64,000 nt of DNA. It comes from Burkholderia stabilis. Its GTDB lineage: Bacteria > Pseudomonadota > Gammaproteobacteria > Burkholderiales > Burkholderiaceae. The notes beneath the pieces are model-generated. The model had not been told where the DNA came from. It ran no database searches and worked only from the letters and a program-made list of their open reading frames with translations. The DNA is taken from contig NZ_CP016443.1 in the NCBI RefSeq assembly GCF_001742165.1, forward strand, positions 2,542,001-2,606,000, written 5' to 3'. Made by a program: the position numbers and the translations under genes. Shown here in pieces: positions 18,394-27,110 of the stretch (positions within the stretch are counted from its first letter, which is position 1; each line of letters begins with the position of its first letter).

Positions 18394-19199
18394 TGCGGCC
18401 GGCCCGGCTCGGCGAGCGCCGGCAGCGCGTCGAGGAACGTGTCGCGCGCACGCAGGCCGGCGTTCGGCGTCTGTCGCTGGTCGTCCTGGATCAGATACGC
18501 GAACGCGAGCTTGCGCGTCCCCTTCGCCGCCCAGCCGACGAACCAGCCATACGCGTGCGACGCGTCGTATTTGAGCCCCGGCGACCCGGTGCCGGTCTTG
18601 CCGTGCACGATCCAGCCGTCCGGCTGCCTGTCGATCAGCGTGATCCGCTCGGTCATGTCATACGCATGCGCGCTGACCGGCAGCGTCCGGTTCGCGATCC
18701 CGCGCATGAAGCCGACCTGTTCGAGCGGCGAGATCCGCAACGACGAATTGACCCAGGCGCCCATCACGCCGCTCGATTCGCCCTGCTGGCGGGTGACGTC
18801 CGCGTTGCCGTAGCCGAATGCGCTCGTGTACTGCTGGAAACGCGCTTGCCCGAGCGCCTGCGCGACCTGCTGCGAATACCAGAAGATCGACAGCTTCATC
18901 CAGCGTGCCGGGTCGGTCGGTTCGCGCCAGGGCGCACCGCCCCAGTCGGGGTAGCCGGCGTGGAAGTCGAGCGTTGGCGTATGTTCGTCCTTCAGGACGC
19001 CGGCATCGAAGCCCATCAGGCTGATCGCGACCTTGAACGTCGACGCGGGCGTGACACGGGTTGCGCAATCGCCTTGCTGCACGAGCATCTGGCCGGTGGT
19101 TGCATCGGCAACCACGGTGCAGACGGGGCGGGCCTGAACGGAAGCCGCGGCCAGCAGGCCGGCGGTGAAGGCGAGCAGCGTGCGGCGCCAGGGTTTCAA
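18390..19199 (-). CDS. Class D beta-lactamase (OXA family)
   Basis: 269 residues from a TTG at 19199, chosen because AAGGAG sits 6 bp before it and a signal peptide follows directly (RRTLLAFTAGLLAAASVQA). Motifs: STFK (S53, K56, acylation serine and carbamylated lysine), YGN (130-132), WFVG and KTG. The SxV motif position reads S104-I-F, so the usual valine is phenylalanine. It resembles the chromosomal OXA enzymes of Burkholderia. It hydrolyses beta-lactams in the periplasm. It is the first gene of a two-gene unit with an acyltransferase. Confidence 0.9.
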   Translation of the reverse strand: MKPWRRTLLAFTAGLLAAASVQARPVCTVVADATTGQMLVQQGDCATRVTPASTFKVAISLMGFDAGVLKDEHTPTLDFHAGYPDWGGAPWREPTDPARWMKLSIFWYSQQVAQALGQARFQQYTSAFGYGNADVTRQQGESSGVMGAWVNSSLRISPLEQVGFMRGIANRTLPVSAHAYDMTERITLIDRQPDGWIVHGKTGTGSPGLKYDASHAYGWFVGWAAKGTRKLAFAYLIQDDQRQTPNAGLRARDTFLDALPALAEPGRPQ

Positions 19200-19335
19200 G
19201 CGGGACTCCTTCGGGAGAGGGAAGACGCGCCGGGTATGCAGGACCGATGCCATGGACGGCGCGCGCGGGAATCGCACAGTGTAGCGGTGGATCGACGCTG
19301 GCTGACCTGTCACGGTTGCCGGGCCGCGCCCCATG

Positions 19336-19371
19336 AAAAAACCCGCCGGCAGGCGTATGCCTGCGGGCGGG
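19336..19371 (-). terminator. Rho-independent terminator of the porin gene
   Basis: On the plus strand: six A (19336-19341), a 13-bp arm 19342-19354 starting CCCGCCGG, loop GTAT, and the matching arm 19359-19371, with one mismatch. Read on the minus strand it is a GC-rich hairpin followed by TTTTTT, about 60 bp after the porin stop. Confidence 0.85.
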
Positions 19372-19431
19372 CGAAGACACCTCGGGCCGACCGGCGCGGG
19401 TGTCGCGTGAAGAACGGAGAACCGGGCTGCG

Positions 19432-20583
19432 TCAGAACTTGTGGCGCAGCGCGAGACGCACGGCCACCTGGTTCGACGTCGACGACGGCGCGTCGGTGCC
19501 GGGGATGAACGCCTGGTCGAGGATCGAGTTCGTCTTGTCGCCGGCAATGTGCTGGTACGCGGCCTGCACGTACACGTCGGTGCGCTTCGACAGGTTGTAG
19601 TCGGCCATCAGCCCGACCGAGTGGATCTTCGGCTTCGCGTCGCCGGTCGACGCGTCGTACTTCTCGAGCGACAGCACGTACTGCGCGCCCACCATGAACG
19701 CCGGCGTGATCTGGTACGAACCGTTCACCTCGAAGTTCTGGTACTTGATCGCGCTGACCGTCGCTCCCGGCGCGATGATCGCGCCCGGCGTGCCGAGGTA
19801 GCCGTTGCCGGTCGGGTTCTTGTAGTTCGAGTTCGTGTACGCGAAGCCGACCGTCGCGGGCCCGAACGTGTAGTTGATGCCCGCGCCGAACACGCGCATG
19901 CGCTCGGCGATGTAGCTCGCGTCGTTCGCGGTGATCGCGCCGGCCGAGCCGTCGCCCGGATGGTTCGCCTGCAGGTAGGCGGCGCCGATCAGCAGCCCGT
20001 TGTTCTGGTATTGCGCGCCGAAGCTGTATGCGCGGTTGTCCGAGAAGCCCGTGCTGTTGCTGAAGCTGTAAGCGCCGCCGAACTGGAAGCCGCCGAAGTT
20101 TGGGCTCGCGTACTTCACCGTGTTGTCGAGGCGGAACGAGTTGTCGGTGTTGTCGTTGTCGAACGGGTGTGCGAGCAGGTAGCCGCCCCAGTTGCCGTTG
20201 GCGGTGGTCGGCGCGAGATAGTCGACGACGGAGTCGTACTGGCGGCCGAACGTCAGCGTGCCGTATTGCGTCTGGCTCAGGCCGACGTACGCCTGGCGGC
20301 CGAACATGCGGCCGCCCTGGTTGAGCCGGCCGCTGTTCACGTCGAAGCCGTTTTCGAGCTGGAAGATCGCCTTCATGCCGCCGCCGAGATCCTCGCTGCC
20401 CTTCAGGCCCCAGCGGCTGCCCTGCGCATAGCCGCTCGCCATTTCGTAGACGTGGCCGGTGCCGACGTTGTTCGTGTAGTTCAGGCCTTCGTCGATCACG
20501 CCGTACAGCGTGACGCTGCTTTGCGCGAACGCGGGGGACGCAAAGGCGGTCGTTACGGCGAGCGCCGTCAGGGTCTTTTTCAT
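19432..20583 (-). CDS. Outer-membrane porin, OmpC-like (Gram-negative porin, Burkholderia type)
   Basis: 383 residues from MKKTLTALAVTTAFASPAFA, a clear signal peptide with GGAGATCTCA before the ATG. The mature part starts QSSVTLYGVIDEGLNY and has the family's SRWGLKGSEDLGGGMKAIFQLE and GRQAYVGLSQTQYGTLTFGRQ segments. It ends in RHKF, the C-terminal phenylalanine needed for BAM assembly. A trimeric 16-strand general diffusion pore is expected. Monocistronic, with its own terminator. A long upstream extension of the frame is not coding. Confidence 0.95.
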   Translation of the reverse strand: MKKTLTALAVTTAFASPAFAQSSVTLYGVIDEGLNYTNNVGTGHVYEMASGYAQGSRWGLKGSEDLGGGMKAIFQLENGFDVNSGRLNQGGRMFGRQAYVGLSQTQYGTLTFGRQYDSVVDYLAPTTANGNWGGYLLAHPFDNDNTDNSFRLDNTVKYASPNFGGFQFGGAYSFSNSTGFSDNRAYSFGAQYQNNGLLIGAAYLQANHPGDGSAGAITANDASYIAERMRVFGAGINYTFGPATVGFAYTNSNYKNPTGNGYLGTPGAIIAPGATVSAIKYQNFEVNGSYQITPAFMVGAQYVLSLEKYDASTGDAKPKIHSVGLMADYNLSKRTDVYVQAAYQHIAGDKTNSILDQAFIPGTDAPSSTSNQVAVRLALRHKF

Positions 20584-20776
20584 TGAGATCTCCGGGATAT
20601 CCAGCTTGTATCGGTTGTCGTGAACGCGTCCGGCGAGGCGCGTCCCGTCATCCGGGGCGATCCGGCGCAGCGCGTGCGGCGCCGGGGCGCGCGATGCGCG
20701 GCGGCGCGGCGACCGGCGGCGTCGGGTCGTGTCTCCTCCGTTGACACCGCGCATTCTTCCGAAGCCGAATCGGAAT

Positions 20777-20798
20777 CGAAAGCGAGTAATTTCGATGG
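20777..20798 (+). repeat. Copy 1 of a 22-bp promoter-region element
   Basis: Begins CGAAAGCGAGTAATTT and continues CGATGG. It differs from the copy at 45918 by a single base over 22 bp. Located about 195 bp upstream of the porin start. Confidence 0.65.
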
Positions 20799-21012
20799 AT
20801 GGGATCGGGATCGCCAATGGGGGCGCGGCAGACGGTTTCGGCAGCCGAAACGGCGCGTGCGCGGCCGTGGCGCCACGCCGGCCGGACAACCGCCGGCCGT
20901 TGTCGCGAGACGGCCCGCGCCGGCCCGTGCGCCGTCTCGAGAAACCGGCCGGGAGCCCCGTCCGGCGGGCCTAGCGGGGCGCCTGGCGATCGATTGGCGC
21001 TGCCGATTGCAA

Positions 21013-21033
21013 TGATCGGAATTACTCGTTTCC
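21013..21033 (-). repeat. Copy 2 (inverted) of the promoter-region element
   Basis: Plus strand reads TGATCGGAATTACTCG then TTTCC. Its reverse complement matches copies 1 and 3 through the AAACGAGTAATTCCGAT core with one difference. It lies 120 bp upstream of the transporter ATG. Confidence 0.6.
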
Positions 21034-21152
21034 CTAAACAAATTGGCCGCTCAAACATGCAGGCTGACCGGACGTGGATGGATTCGCGATTCGCCGGCCG
21101 CCGCGCATGCCGCGGCGCACAAACAACAGATTCGATTTGGAGACGACCCACC

Positions 21153-22190
21153 ATGCAGATTCGACGACTGAAAACGGTCCTTCTCGCCGCCGCGGCGATC
21201 CTGTCCGCGCCCGTGGCCCACGCGGCCGGCGGCGCGTGCGCGGACGGCAAGACGGTCCATTTCGCGGGCATCACGTGGGAGAGCGGGTCGTTCGCGACCG
21301 AGGTGTTGCGGCAGATCATGGAGAAGGGCTACGGCTGCAAGACGGACGTCGTGCCGGGCAGCACGGCCGCGACCGAAACGGCGCTCGCGCGCAACGACCT
21401 GCAGATCTGGGCCGAGCAGTGGACGGGCCGCAGCGAGATCACCGCGAAGGCCGTCGCGTCGGGCGCCGTGAAGCTGATCGGCGACACGTTGCCGGGCGGC
21501 ACAACCGAAGGCTGGTTCGTGCCCGAATACGTGGTGAAGGGCGATCCGGCGCGCAACATCAAGCCGGTCGCGCCGGGGCTCGTGTCGGTCGACGATCTGC
21601 CGAAGTACAAGCAGGTGTTCGCCGACGAGGAGGAACCGGACAAAGGCCGCTTCCTGAACTGCCCGACCGGCTGGGACTGCGAGCGCGTGAACACGCGCCT
21701 GCTGCGCGTGCTGAAGCTCGACCAGTCATATACGAACTTCCACCCGGGCACGGGCGCGGCGCTCGACGCGGCGATCGCGTCCGCGTACCAGCGCGGCGCG
21801 CCGATCGTGTTCTATTACTGGGGCCCGGCCGCGCTGATGGCGAAATACAAGTTCGCCGCGCTGAAGATGCCGGCCTATAACGAAGCATGCTGGAAGACGC
21901 TGCGCGACGAGAGCAGCACGCATCAGTGCGCGTCGTCGTACATGGTGTCGCGGCTGACGGTCGGCGTGTCGAAGCCGTTCGCGGATGCGAACCCCGATCT
22001 CGTCGGCGTCTTCGGCAAGGTGCGCTTTCCGATGGACTTCCTGAACCAGACGATCCTCGAGATGACGACGAAGAAGATCGACGGCGCGGCGATGGCCACG
22101 CAGTTCCTGAAGACCCGCCAGGACATGTGGAAGCAGTGGGTGCCGGCCGACGTCGCGCAGAAGATCGCCGGCAGCCTGAAGGGCGCGTAA
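21153..22190 (+). CDS. Glycine betaine/choline-type ABC transporter, periplasmic binding protein
   Basis: 345 residues from MQIRRLKTVLLAAAAILSAPVAHA, a Sec signal of about 23 residues. OpuAC-like domain: FAGITWESGSFATEVLRQIM at the mature N-terminus, then NDLQIWAEQWTGRSE and a FYYWGPAALMAKYKFAAL segment near the C-terminal third. Tryptophan and tyrosine residues of these kinds form the aromatic cage for quaternary amines. It is the first gene of a three-gene SBP-permease-ATPase unit. Ligand (choline, betaine, proline betaine or carnitine) is not decidable from sequence. Confidence 0.88.
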   Translation: MQIRRLKTVLLAAAAILSAPVAHAAGGACADGKTVHFAGITWESGSFATEVLRQIMEKGYGCKTDVVPGSTAATETALARNDLQIWAEQWTGRSEITAKAVASGAVKLIGDTLPGGTTEGWFVPEYVVKGDPARNIKPVAPGLVSVDDLPKYKQVFADEEEPDKGRFLNCPTGWDCERVNTRLLRVLKLDQSYTNFHPGTGAALDAAIASAYQRGAPIVFYYWGPAALMAKYKFAALKMPAYNEACWKTLRDESSTHQCASSYMVSRLTVGVSKPFADANPDLVGVFGKVRFPMDFLNQTILEMTTKKIDGAAMATQFLKTRQDMWKQWVPADVAQKIAGSLKGA

Positions 22191-22260
22191 CCTGCGCGCG
22201 GCGGCGGGCCCGCGCCTGCCGCCGCCGTCACGCGCCTTCGCGGCGCGACGGAGAACGATC

Positions 22261-23226
22261 ATGAACGGCTTCTTTCTGCACCTGTCGATCGCCGACTGGG
22301 TCAACAGCGCGCTCGAGACTTTCGTCGCGCAGTACGGCGACAGCTTCCATCACTTCAGCACGATGCTGCTGCGCTACTTGCTCGTGCCGCTCGAAGGCGC
22401 GCTGCGCGTGGCGCCGCCGTGGCTCGTGCTGCTGGTCGTCGGCGCGATCGCGTGGAATGCGACGCGCCGCGTCGGCCTCGGCGCGCTCTTCATGCTGCTG
22501 CTCTACGCGATCGGCTGCTTTGGCCTGTGGGACAAGCTGATGCAGACGCTCGCGCTGATGCTCGTCTCGACGGTGCTGTCGGTCGCGATCGGCGTGCCGG
22601 TCGGCATCCTCGCGTCGCGCAGCGCGTGGCTGCGCCGGATGCTGTTGCCGGTGCTCGACGTGATGCAGACGCTGCCGAGCTTCGTGTACCTGATCCCGGT
22701 GCTGATGCTGTTCGGGCTCGGCAAGGTGCCGGCGATCCTCGCGACGATCATCTATGCGCTGCCGCCGCTGATCCGGCTGACCGATCTCGGCATCCGCCAG
22801 GTCGACCCGGACGTGACGGAAGCCGCGCGGGCGTTCGGCACGACGCGCTGGCAACTGCTCGTGAACGTGCAGATGCCGCTCGCGCGGCCGAGCATCATGG
22901 CCGGCATCAACCAGACGACGATGATGGCGCTGTCGATGGTCGTGATCGCGTCGATGATCGGCTCGCGCGGGCTCGGCGAGGACGTGCTCGCGGGCATCCA
23001 GACGCTCGACGTCGGCAAGGGCACGCAGGCCGGCCTCGCGATCGTGATCCTCGCGATCGTGATCGACCGGATCAGCCAGGGCTTCGGCCAGGAGCGGCGC
23101 GCGCGCCGCCGGCTCGCGCAGCAGCGCCGGCAGAAGGGCGCATCGCGCGTGCCGTACCGGCTGCCGCGCAAGGCGTCGTCGGCGGGCGTCGATTCGAATC
23201 AGGCGACGCAATCGTCGCGCGCATAG
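22261..23226 (+). CDS. Glycine betaine/choline-type ABC transporter, permease
   Basis: 321 residues, hydrophobic with about six membrane segments. The ProW-like core has [20 protein letters not shown] near residue 138 and the cytoplasmic EAA loop [22 protein letters not shown] near 195, which contacts the ATPase. The C-terminal 45 residues are a basic, arginine-rich cytoplasmic tail. It lies 70 bp after the binding protein gene and 14 bp before the ATPase gene. It moves the quaternary amine across the inner membrane. Confidence 0.9.
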   Translation: MNGFFLHLSIADWVNSALETFVAQYGDSFHHFSTMLLRYLLVPLEGALRVAPPWLVLLVVGAIAWNATRRVGLGALFMLLLYAIGCFGLWDKLMQTLALMLVSTVLSVAIGVPVGILASRSAWLRRMLLPVLDVMQTLPSFVYLIPVLMLFGLGKVPAILATIIYALPPLIRLTDLGIRQVDPDVTEAARAFGTTRWQLLVNVQMPLARPSIMAGINQTTMMALSMVVIASMIGSRGLGEDVLAGIQTLDVGKGTQAGLAIVILAIVIDRISQGFGQERRARRRLAQQRRQKGASRVPYRLPRKASSAGVDSNQATQSSRA

Positions 23227-23240
23227 GAACGGAGGCGAAC

Positions 23241-24062
23241 ATGGCGACCATCGACGTCAAACACGTGTACAAGCTGTTCGGACCGCAGGCCGCGCATGCG
23301 CGCGTGCTCGACCTGCTGCGCTCGGGCAAGCGCAAGGCCGACGTGCTGGCCGAAACGGGCTGCAACGTCGGGCTCAACGACGTAAGCCTCGGCATCGAGT
23401 CGGGCGAGATCTTCGTGATCATGGGGCTTTCGGGCTCCGGGAAGTCGACGCTCGTGCGGCACTTCAACCGGCTGATCGAGCCGACGGCCGGCGAGATCGT
23501 GATCGACGGCAGCGACGTGATCAAGCTCGATGCACACGGGCTGCGCGAGCTGCGCCGCTACAAGGTCAGCATGGTGTTCCAGAACTTCGGGCTGCTGCCG
23601 CATCAGACCGTGCTCGACAACGCCGCGTATGCGCTGCGCACGCGCGGCGAGAAGCGGCACGATGCGGCCGACGCGGCGCGCAACTGGCTGACGAAGGTCG
23701 GGCTCGACGGCTACGGCGATCATTACCCGGACGAGCTGTCGGGCGGGATGCGGCAGCGCGTCGGGCTGGCCCGTGCGCTGGCCGCCGATACCGACGTGCT
23801 GCTGATGGACGAGGCGTTCTCCGCGCTCGATCCGCTGATCCGCACCGAGATGCAGGATCAGCTGCTCGAATTGCAGGCGACGCTGGCGAAGACGATCGTG
23901 TTCATCACACACGATCTCGACGAGGCGCTGCGAATCGGCGACCGCATCGCGATCCTCAGGGACGGCACGCTCGTGCAGGTCGGCACGCCGGACGACATCC
24001 TGTCGCGTCCGGCGGACGACTACGTGCGGCGGTTCGTCGAGAAACGCACGAGCGCGAACTGA
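23241..24062 (+). CDS. Glycine betaine/choline-type ABC transporter, ATPase
   Basis: 273 residues; GGAGG sits before the ATG at 23241. Walker [10 protein letters not shown] near residue 60, Q-loop [11 protein letters not shown], signature LSGGMRQR near 168, Walker [13 protein letters not shown] and H-loop FITHD. This is a ProV-type protein without the C-terminal CBS domains found in E. coli ProV. It powers the upstream permease. A degenerate copy of its C-terminal part lies at 26823-27110. Confidence 0.93.
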   Translation: MATIDVKHVYKLFGPQAAHARVLDLLRSGKRKADVLAETGCNVGLNDVSLGIESGEIFVIMGLSGSGKSTLVRHFNRLIEPTAGEIVIDGSDVIKLDAHGLRELRRYKVSMVFQNFGLLPHQTVLDNAAYALRTRGEKRHDAADAARNWLTKVGLDGYGDHYPDELSGGMRQRVGLARALAADTDVLLMDEAFSALDPLIRTEMQDQLLELQATLAKTIVFITHDLDEALRIGDRIAILRDGTLVQVGTPDDILSRPADDYVRRFVEKRTSAN

Positions 24063-24075
24063 CGCGCGGGGCCGG

Positions 24076-25107
24076 TCAGGCCGCGCGGTGCGCGGCCGTC
24101 GTCAGCACGATCTTGCCGATGTGAACGCCCGAATCGATCAGCACGTGCGAATCGCGCGCGTCGTCGAGCAGGAAGGTTCGGAACACCTGCGGCTTGACCG
24201 TGCCGGCCGCGATATGCGGCCACAGGTGTTGTTCCAGTTCGGCGATGAGCGCGCCTTTCTCCTCGGGCGTGCGCGAGCGCAGCGTCGAACCGATATGCGT
24301 GAGACGCTTGGTCATCATCGGCCACACGTCGAGCTCCTTCGCCGGCCCGGCGAGCGCGCTGACCTGCAGGATCCGCCCGTTCATCGCCGCGGCCCGGTAA
24401 TTGCGCGCCACGTAGTCGCCCGCGATGATGTCGAGGATCACGTCAACACCCTTGCCGGCGGTGATCGCGTCGACTTCGGCGACGAAATCCTGCTCCTGGT
24501 AGTGGATCGCATGATCCGCGCCGAGCCGCAGGCTCGCGGTGCGATGCCCTTCCGAGCCGACCGTCGTGATGATGGTCGACGCGCCCATGGCCTTCGCGAT
24601 CATCGTCGCGGTGGTGCCGATGCCCGACGCGCCGCCGTGGATCAGCACCGACTCGCCCGCCTGCAGCCGCCCGCGCTGGATCAGGTTCAGCCAGACCGTC
24701 ATGAACGTTTCCGGCATCGCCGCGGCTTCGATCATGTCGAGGCCGGGCGGCAGCTTCATCGTCGTGAGATGGTTGGCGACCGCGTATTCCGCATAACCGC
24801 CGCCCGTCACCAGCGCGCTGACCCGGTCGCCCGGCGCGAAACCGCGCACGGCTTCGCCGGTCGCGACGACTTCGCCCGCGATCTCGAGGCCCGGGATGTC
24901 GGATGCGCCGGGCGGCGGGTTGTAGTGTCCCTTGCGTTGCAGCACGTCCGGGCCGTTCACGCCGGCGGCGTGGACCCGGATCAGCACTTCGTCGGCCTTC
25001 GGCTGCGGCACGGGGCGCCGTGCCGTCGCCAGGACTTCGGGGCCGCCGGGGCGGGTGATTTCGACTGCCGCCATGTCGGCGGGAACGGAGAAGCGCGTAT
25101 CTGACAT
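24076..25107 (-). CDS. NAD(P)H:quinone oxidoreductase (zinc-free MDR family)
   Basis: 343 residues from MSDTRFSVPADMAAVEI with GAGG upstream; an earlier in-frame start at 25194 is not needed. Quinone-oxidoreductase landmarks are VLIRVHAAGVNGPDVLQRKGHYNPPPGAS near the N-terminus and the nucleotide-binding VLIHGGASGIGTTA near residue 145. It has no structural zinc cysteine cluster. The cytoplasmic reaction is a one- or two-electron reduction of quinones or enones. It is divergent from a LysR gene, which is probably its regulator. Confidence 0.92.
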   Translation of the reverse strand: MSDTRFSVPADMAAVEITRPGGPEVLATARRPVPQPKADEVLIRVHAAGVNGPDVLQRKGHYNPPPGASDIPGLEIAGEVVATGEAVRGFAPGDRVSALVTGGGYAEYAVANHLTTMKLPPGLDMIEAAAMPETFMTVWLNLIQRGRLQAGESVLIHGGASGIGTTATMIAKAMGASTIITTVGSEGHRTASLRLGADHAIHYQEQDFVAEVDAITAGKGVDVILDIIAGDYVARNYRAAAMNGRILQVSALAGPAKELDVWPMMTKRLTHIGSTLRSRTPEEKGALIAELEQHLWPHIAAGTVKPQVFRTFLLDDARDSHVLIDSGVHIGKIVLTTAAHRAA

Positions 25108-25228
25108 GATTACCTCGAAAAGACGGGTGAGTGATCGGTGAAAAAAGTATAGGCTTGGGCGTTGATGAATTCGCGCAGCGATTTTCACGACCACAGATGC
25201 AAATCTGCATCACACCAGGAGAGCGCTC

Positions 25229-26128
25229 TTGAACTGGGACGACACCCGGATTTTTCTTGCCATCTACCGGGAGCGCAGCCTGCGCGGCGCCGCGCGGGCG
25301 GTCGGGCTCGACCAGGCGACGGTCGGCAGGCGGCTCGCGGCGCTCGAGCGCGCGCTCGGCGCGACGCTGTTCCTGCGCACGTCGGCCGGATACGTGCCGA
25401 CCGCGGTGGGCGAGGTCGCGCTGCGCAACGTGGAGAAGATGGAACAATCGGCGATCGATCTGGTGCGGCAGACCCAGGGCGTCGACCGGCGCCTCGCGGG
25501 CGACGTGCGCGTGACGACGACCGATACGATCGGGCTCGAGTTCGTGATGCGGGCGATGCGCAACCTGCACGACGAGCATCCGGACGTGCGCGTGCTGCTG
25601 AACACGTCGACGCAGGTGGAGAACCTGGCCAAGCGCGAAGCCGACATCGCGATCCGCACGATTAAGCCCGACAATCCCGATCTGCTCACGCGCCGGCTCG
25701 CCGCGTGGCCGACGGGGCTGTACGCGTCCGCGGAATATCTGGACCGGCATGGCGAGCCGGTGCCCGGCGCCGGCTTCGAAGGGCACGACCTCGTGTGCTT
25801 CCTGCCACACCTGAATGCACGCGGGCCGCTGACGATGGTCGGCGAGCCGGTTCGCGCGGGGCGAATCGTGTCGGGGCTGAATTCGAACCTGATGCTGCGC
25901 GCGGCGGTGCGCGCCGGGCTCGGGCTCAGCGAGCTCGCGGTGCCGATCGCGGAGCGCGACGGGCTGGTGCGCGTGTGGCCGACGCGTACCGGCGCGCGTC
26001 CCTACGAAGTCTGGATGGTGACGCACAAGGACTTGCGGCATACCGCGCGGATGAGCGCGATGATCGACCGCATCGTGCGGGTGTTCGACGAGGTGGCGGT
26101 ACCGGGCGGGACGGAGGATGGAGAATGA
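25229..26128 (+). CDS. LysR-family transcriptional regulator
   Basis: 299 residues from a TTG at 25229; AGGAG lies 9 bp before it. The winged helix-turn-helix is WDDTRIFLAIYRERSLRGAARAVGLDQATVGRRLAALE, then LFLRTSAGYVPTAVGE and an effector domain. The 121-bp divergent gap with the quinone oxidoreductase suggests it regulates that gene, a common pairing. The effector is unknown. Confidence 0.88.
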   Translation: MNWDDTRIFLAIYRERSLRGAARAVGLDQATVGRRLAALERALGATLFLRTSAGYVPTAVGEVALRNVEKMEQSAIDLVRQTQGVDRRLAGDVRVTTTDTIGLEFVMRAMRNLHDEHPDVRVLLNTSTQVENLAKREADIAIRTIKPDNPDLLTRRLAAWPTGLYASAEYLDRHGEPVPGAGFEGHDLVCFLPHLNARGPLTMVGEPVRAGRIVSGLNSNLMLRAAVRAGLGLSELAVPIAERDGLVRVWPTRTGARPYEVWMVTHKDLRHTARMSAMIDRIVRVFDEVAVPGGTEDGE

Positions 26129-26276
26129 GCCGAGGGTTGAGGTGCGGCGCGGGTCGATGCATCGGCGATCGACGGAATCGACGCGGTACGGGCATCCGGT
26201 CTCGATGGGGGCGAACCGGCCTTTCGTGCGGTACGACGAATGGCCTCAATGATTCTCAGGGGAGCGGGAGGGCGCG

Positions 26277-26576
26277 ATGAAGCGGTTCAGCGTGGATGGA
26301 AAAATGCTCGACGACTGGGAGAAGTTTCACGACTACTTCGCGAGCGAATTCGAATTTCCGGGTTACTACGGCCGGAACATGGACGCATGGAACGATTGCA
26401 TGAGCGATTACTGCTACGAACACGGCATCGTGTCGCTGCGGATCGACGACGCCGGAGCGTTGAAGGACCGCAATCCGGAGATATTCGACGCGCTCGTCGG
26501 ATGCAGCGCGTTCATCAACTGGCGCGCAACGAAGGAAGGGGGCGATCCGTTGATCGTGTTGTCCTACTGGGCGTAG
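26277..26576 (+). CDS. Barstar-family protein (orphan ribonuclease inhibitor)
   Basis: 99 residues; GGGAGGG upstream of the ATG. The barstar signature is clear: DDWEKFHDYFASEF followed by FPGYYGRNMDAWNDCM at residues 29-44, then an acidic C-terminal half ending PLIVLSYWA. Barstars bind and inhibit secreted or polymorphic-toxin ribonucleases in the cytoplasm. No barnase-like gene is visible next to it, so it may be a lone immunity gene against neighbours' toxins. It stands at the left edge of a rearranged, low-GC patch. Confidence 0.85.
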   Translation: MKRFSVDGKMLDDWEKFHDYFASEFEFPGYYGRNMDAWNDCMSDYCYEHGIVSLRIDDAGALKDRNPEIFDALVGCSAFINWRATKEGGDPLIVLSYWA

Positions 26577-26682
26577 TCGGCGCGTCGAGATTGCGTTGTG
26601 AAGTGAAGTCGATCGCCGGGACGGCACGCAAGCGCATTGCGCACGCCGACCCGCATCGGCGGGAACGCTGCCGCTCTAATGC

Positions 26683-26819
26683 GCGACCATCATCGTTGGT
26701 GCGTTGATATTGCCCGACGTGCTGTTTGGGCACACAGATGCATCGACGATCCGCAGTGCCTGCAACCCGTGCATGCGTAGCGATGACCGACGTCGCCACA
26801 CCGGGCCCCATCGCGCACC
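26683..26819 (-). pseudogene. Degenerate fragment of a GMC oxidoreductase C-terminus
   Basis: This stretch aligns to 30043-30187, the C-terminal part of the intact GMC oxidoreductase, in the same (minus) orientation. Shared blocks include GCGACCATCATCG, TTGCCCGACGTG, GCATCGACGATC and ACCGACGTCGCC. It has many substitutions and an internal loss of about 8 bp that breaks the frame. Only the region coding for the VDASLRVHGLQ ... [12 protein letters not shown] motif remains. It abuts the ATPase fragment within 4 bp. Confidence 0.85.
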
Positions 26820-26822
26820 ATA

Positions 26823-27110
26823 ATGAAGGTCGGGCTCGACGGCTACGGCGATCATTACCCGGACAAGCTGTCAGGCAGGATACGGCAGCGCGTCGGGTTG
26901 GCCGCCGAAATCGACGTACTGCTGATGCACGAAGCATTCTCCGCGTACGATCTCAATTGGGCGCTGCGGATCGCGATCCTACGCGATGGCACGCTCGTGC
27001 AGGTCGGGACGCCAGACGACATCCTGTCGCGCCCGGCGGACGCTTGTGTGAAGCGATTCGTCGAGAAGCGCGCGAGCGTGAACCGAGCGGGTGCATCGAA
27101 CTGTGAATGA
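26823..27110 (+). pseudogene. Truncated, internally deleted copy of the betaine/choline-type ATPase gene
   Basis: 95 codons that match the C-terminal third of the ATPase at 23241-24062 (from [13 protein letters not shown] to RFVEKR). Walker A and Q-loop are absent. The signature reads LSGRIRQR instead of LSGGMRQR, Walker B reads LLMHEAF instead of LLMDEAF, and the H-loop region is deleted. Three internal deletions (about 4, 28 and 4 residues) all keep the frame. Not a functional ATPase; a remnant. Confidence 0.88.

Larger units (their letters stand above)
20584..21152. other. Divergent intergenic region, porin / betaine-choline ABC operon
   Basis: 569 bp without a convincing gene; the open frames here are chance GC-rich frames. 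It must hold the porin promoter on the left and the transporter promoter on the right. Two copies, in opposite orientation, of a repeated element built around CGAGTAATT lie at 20777-20798 and 21013-21033. A third copy lies upstream of the LysR gene at 45936. Confidence 0.7.

Noticed and set aside
26823..27110. A functional small ABC ATPase of 95 residues
   Set aside because: Walker A and the H-loop are missing and Walker B is mutated; it aligns as an internally deleted fragment of a local gene.
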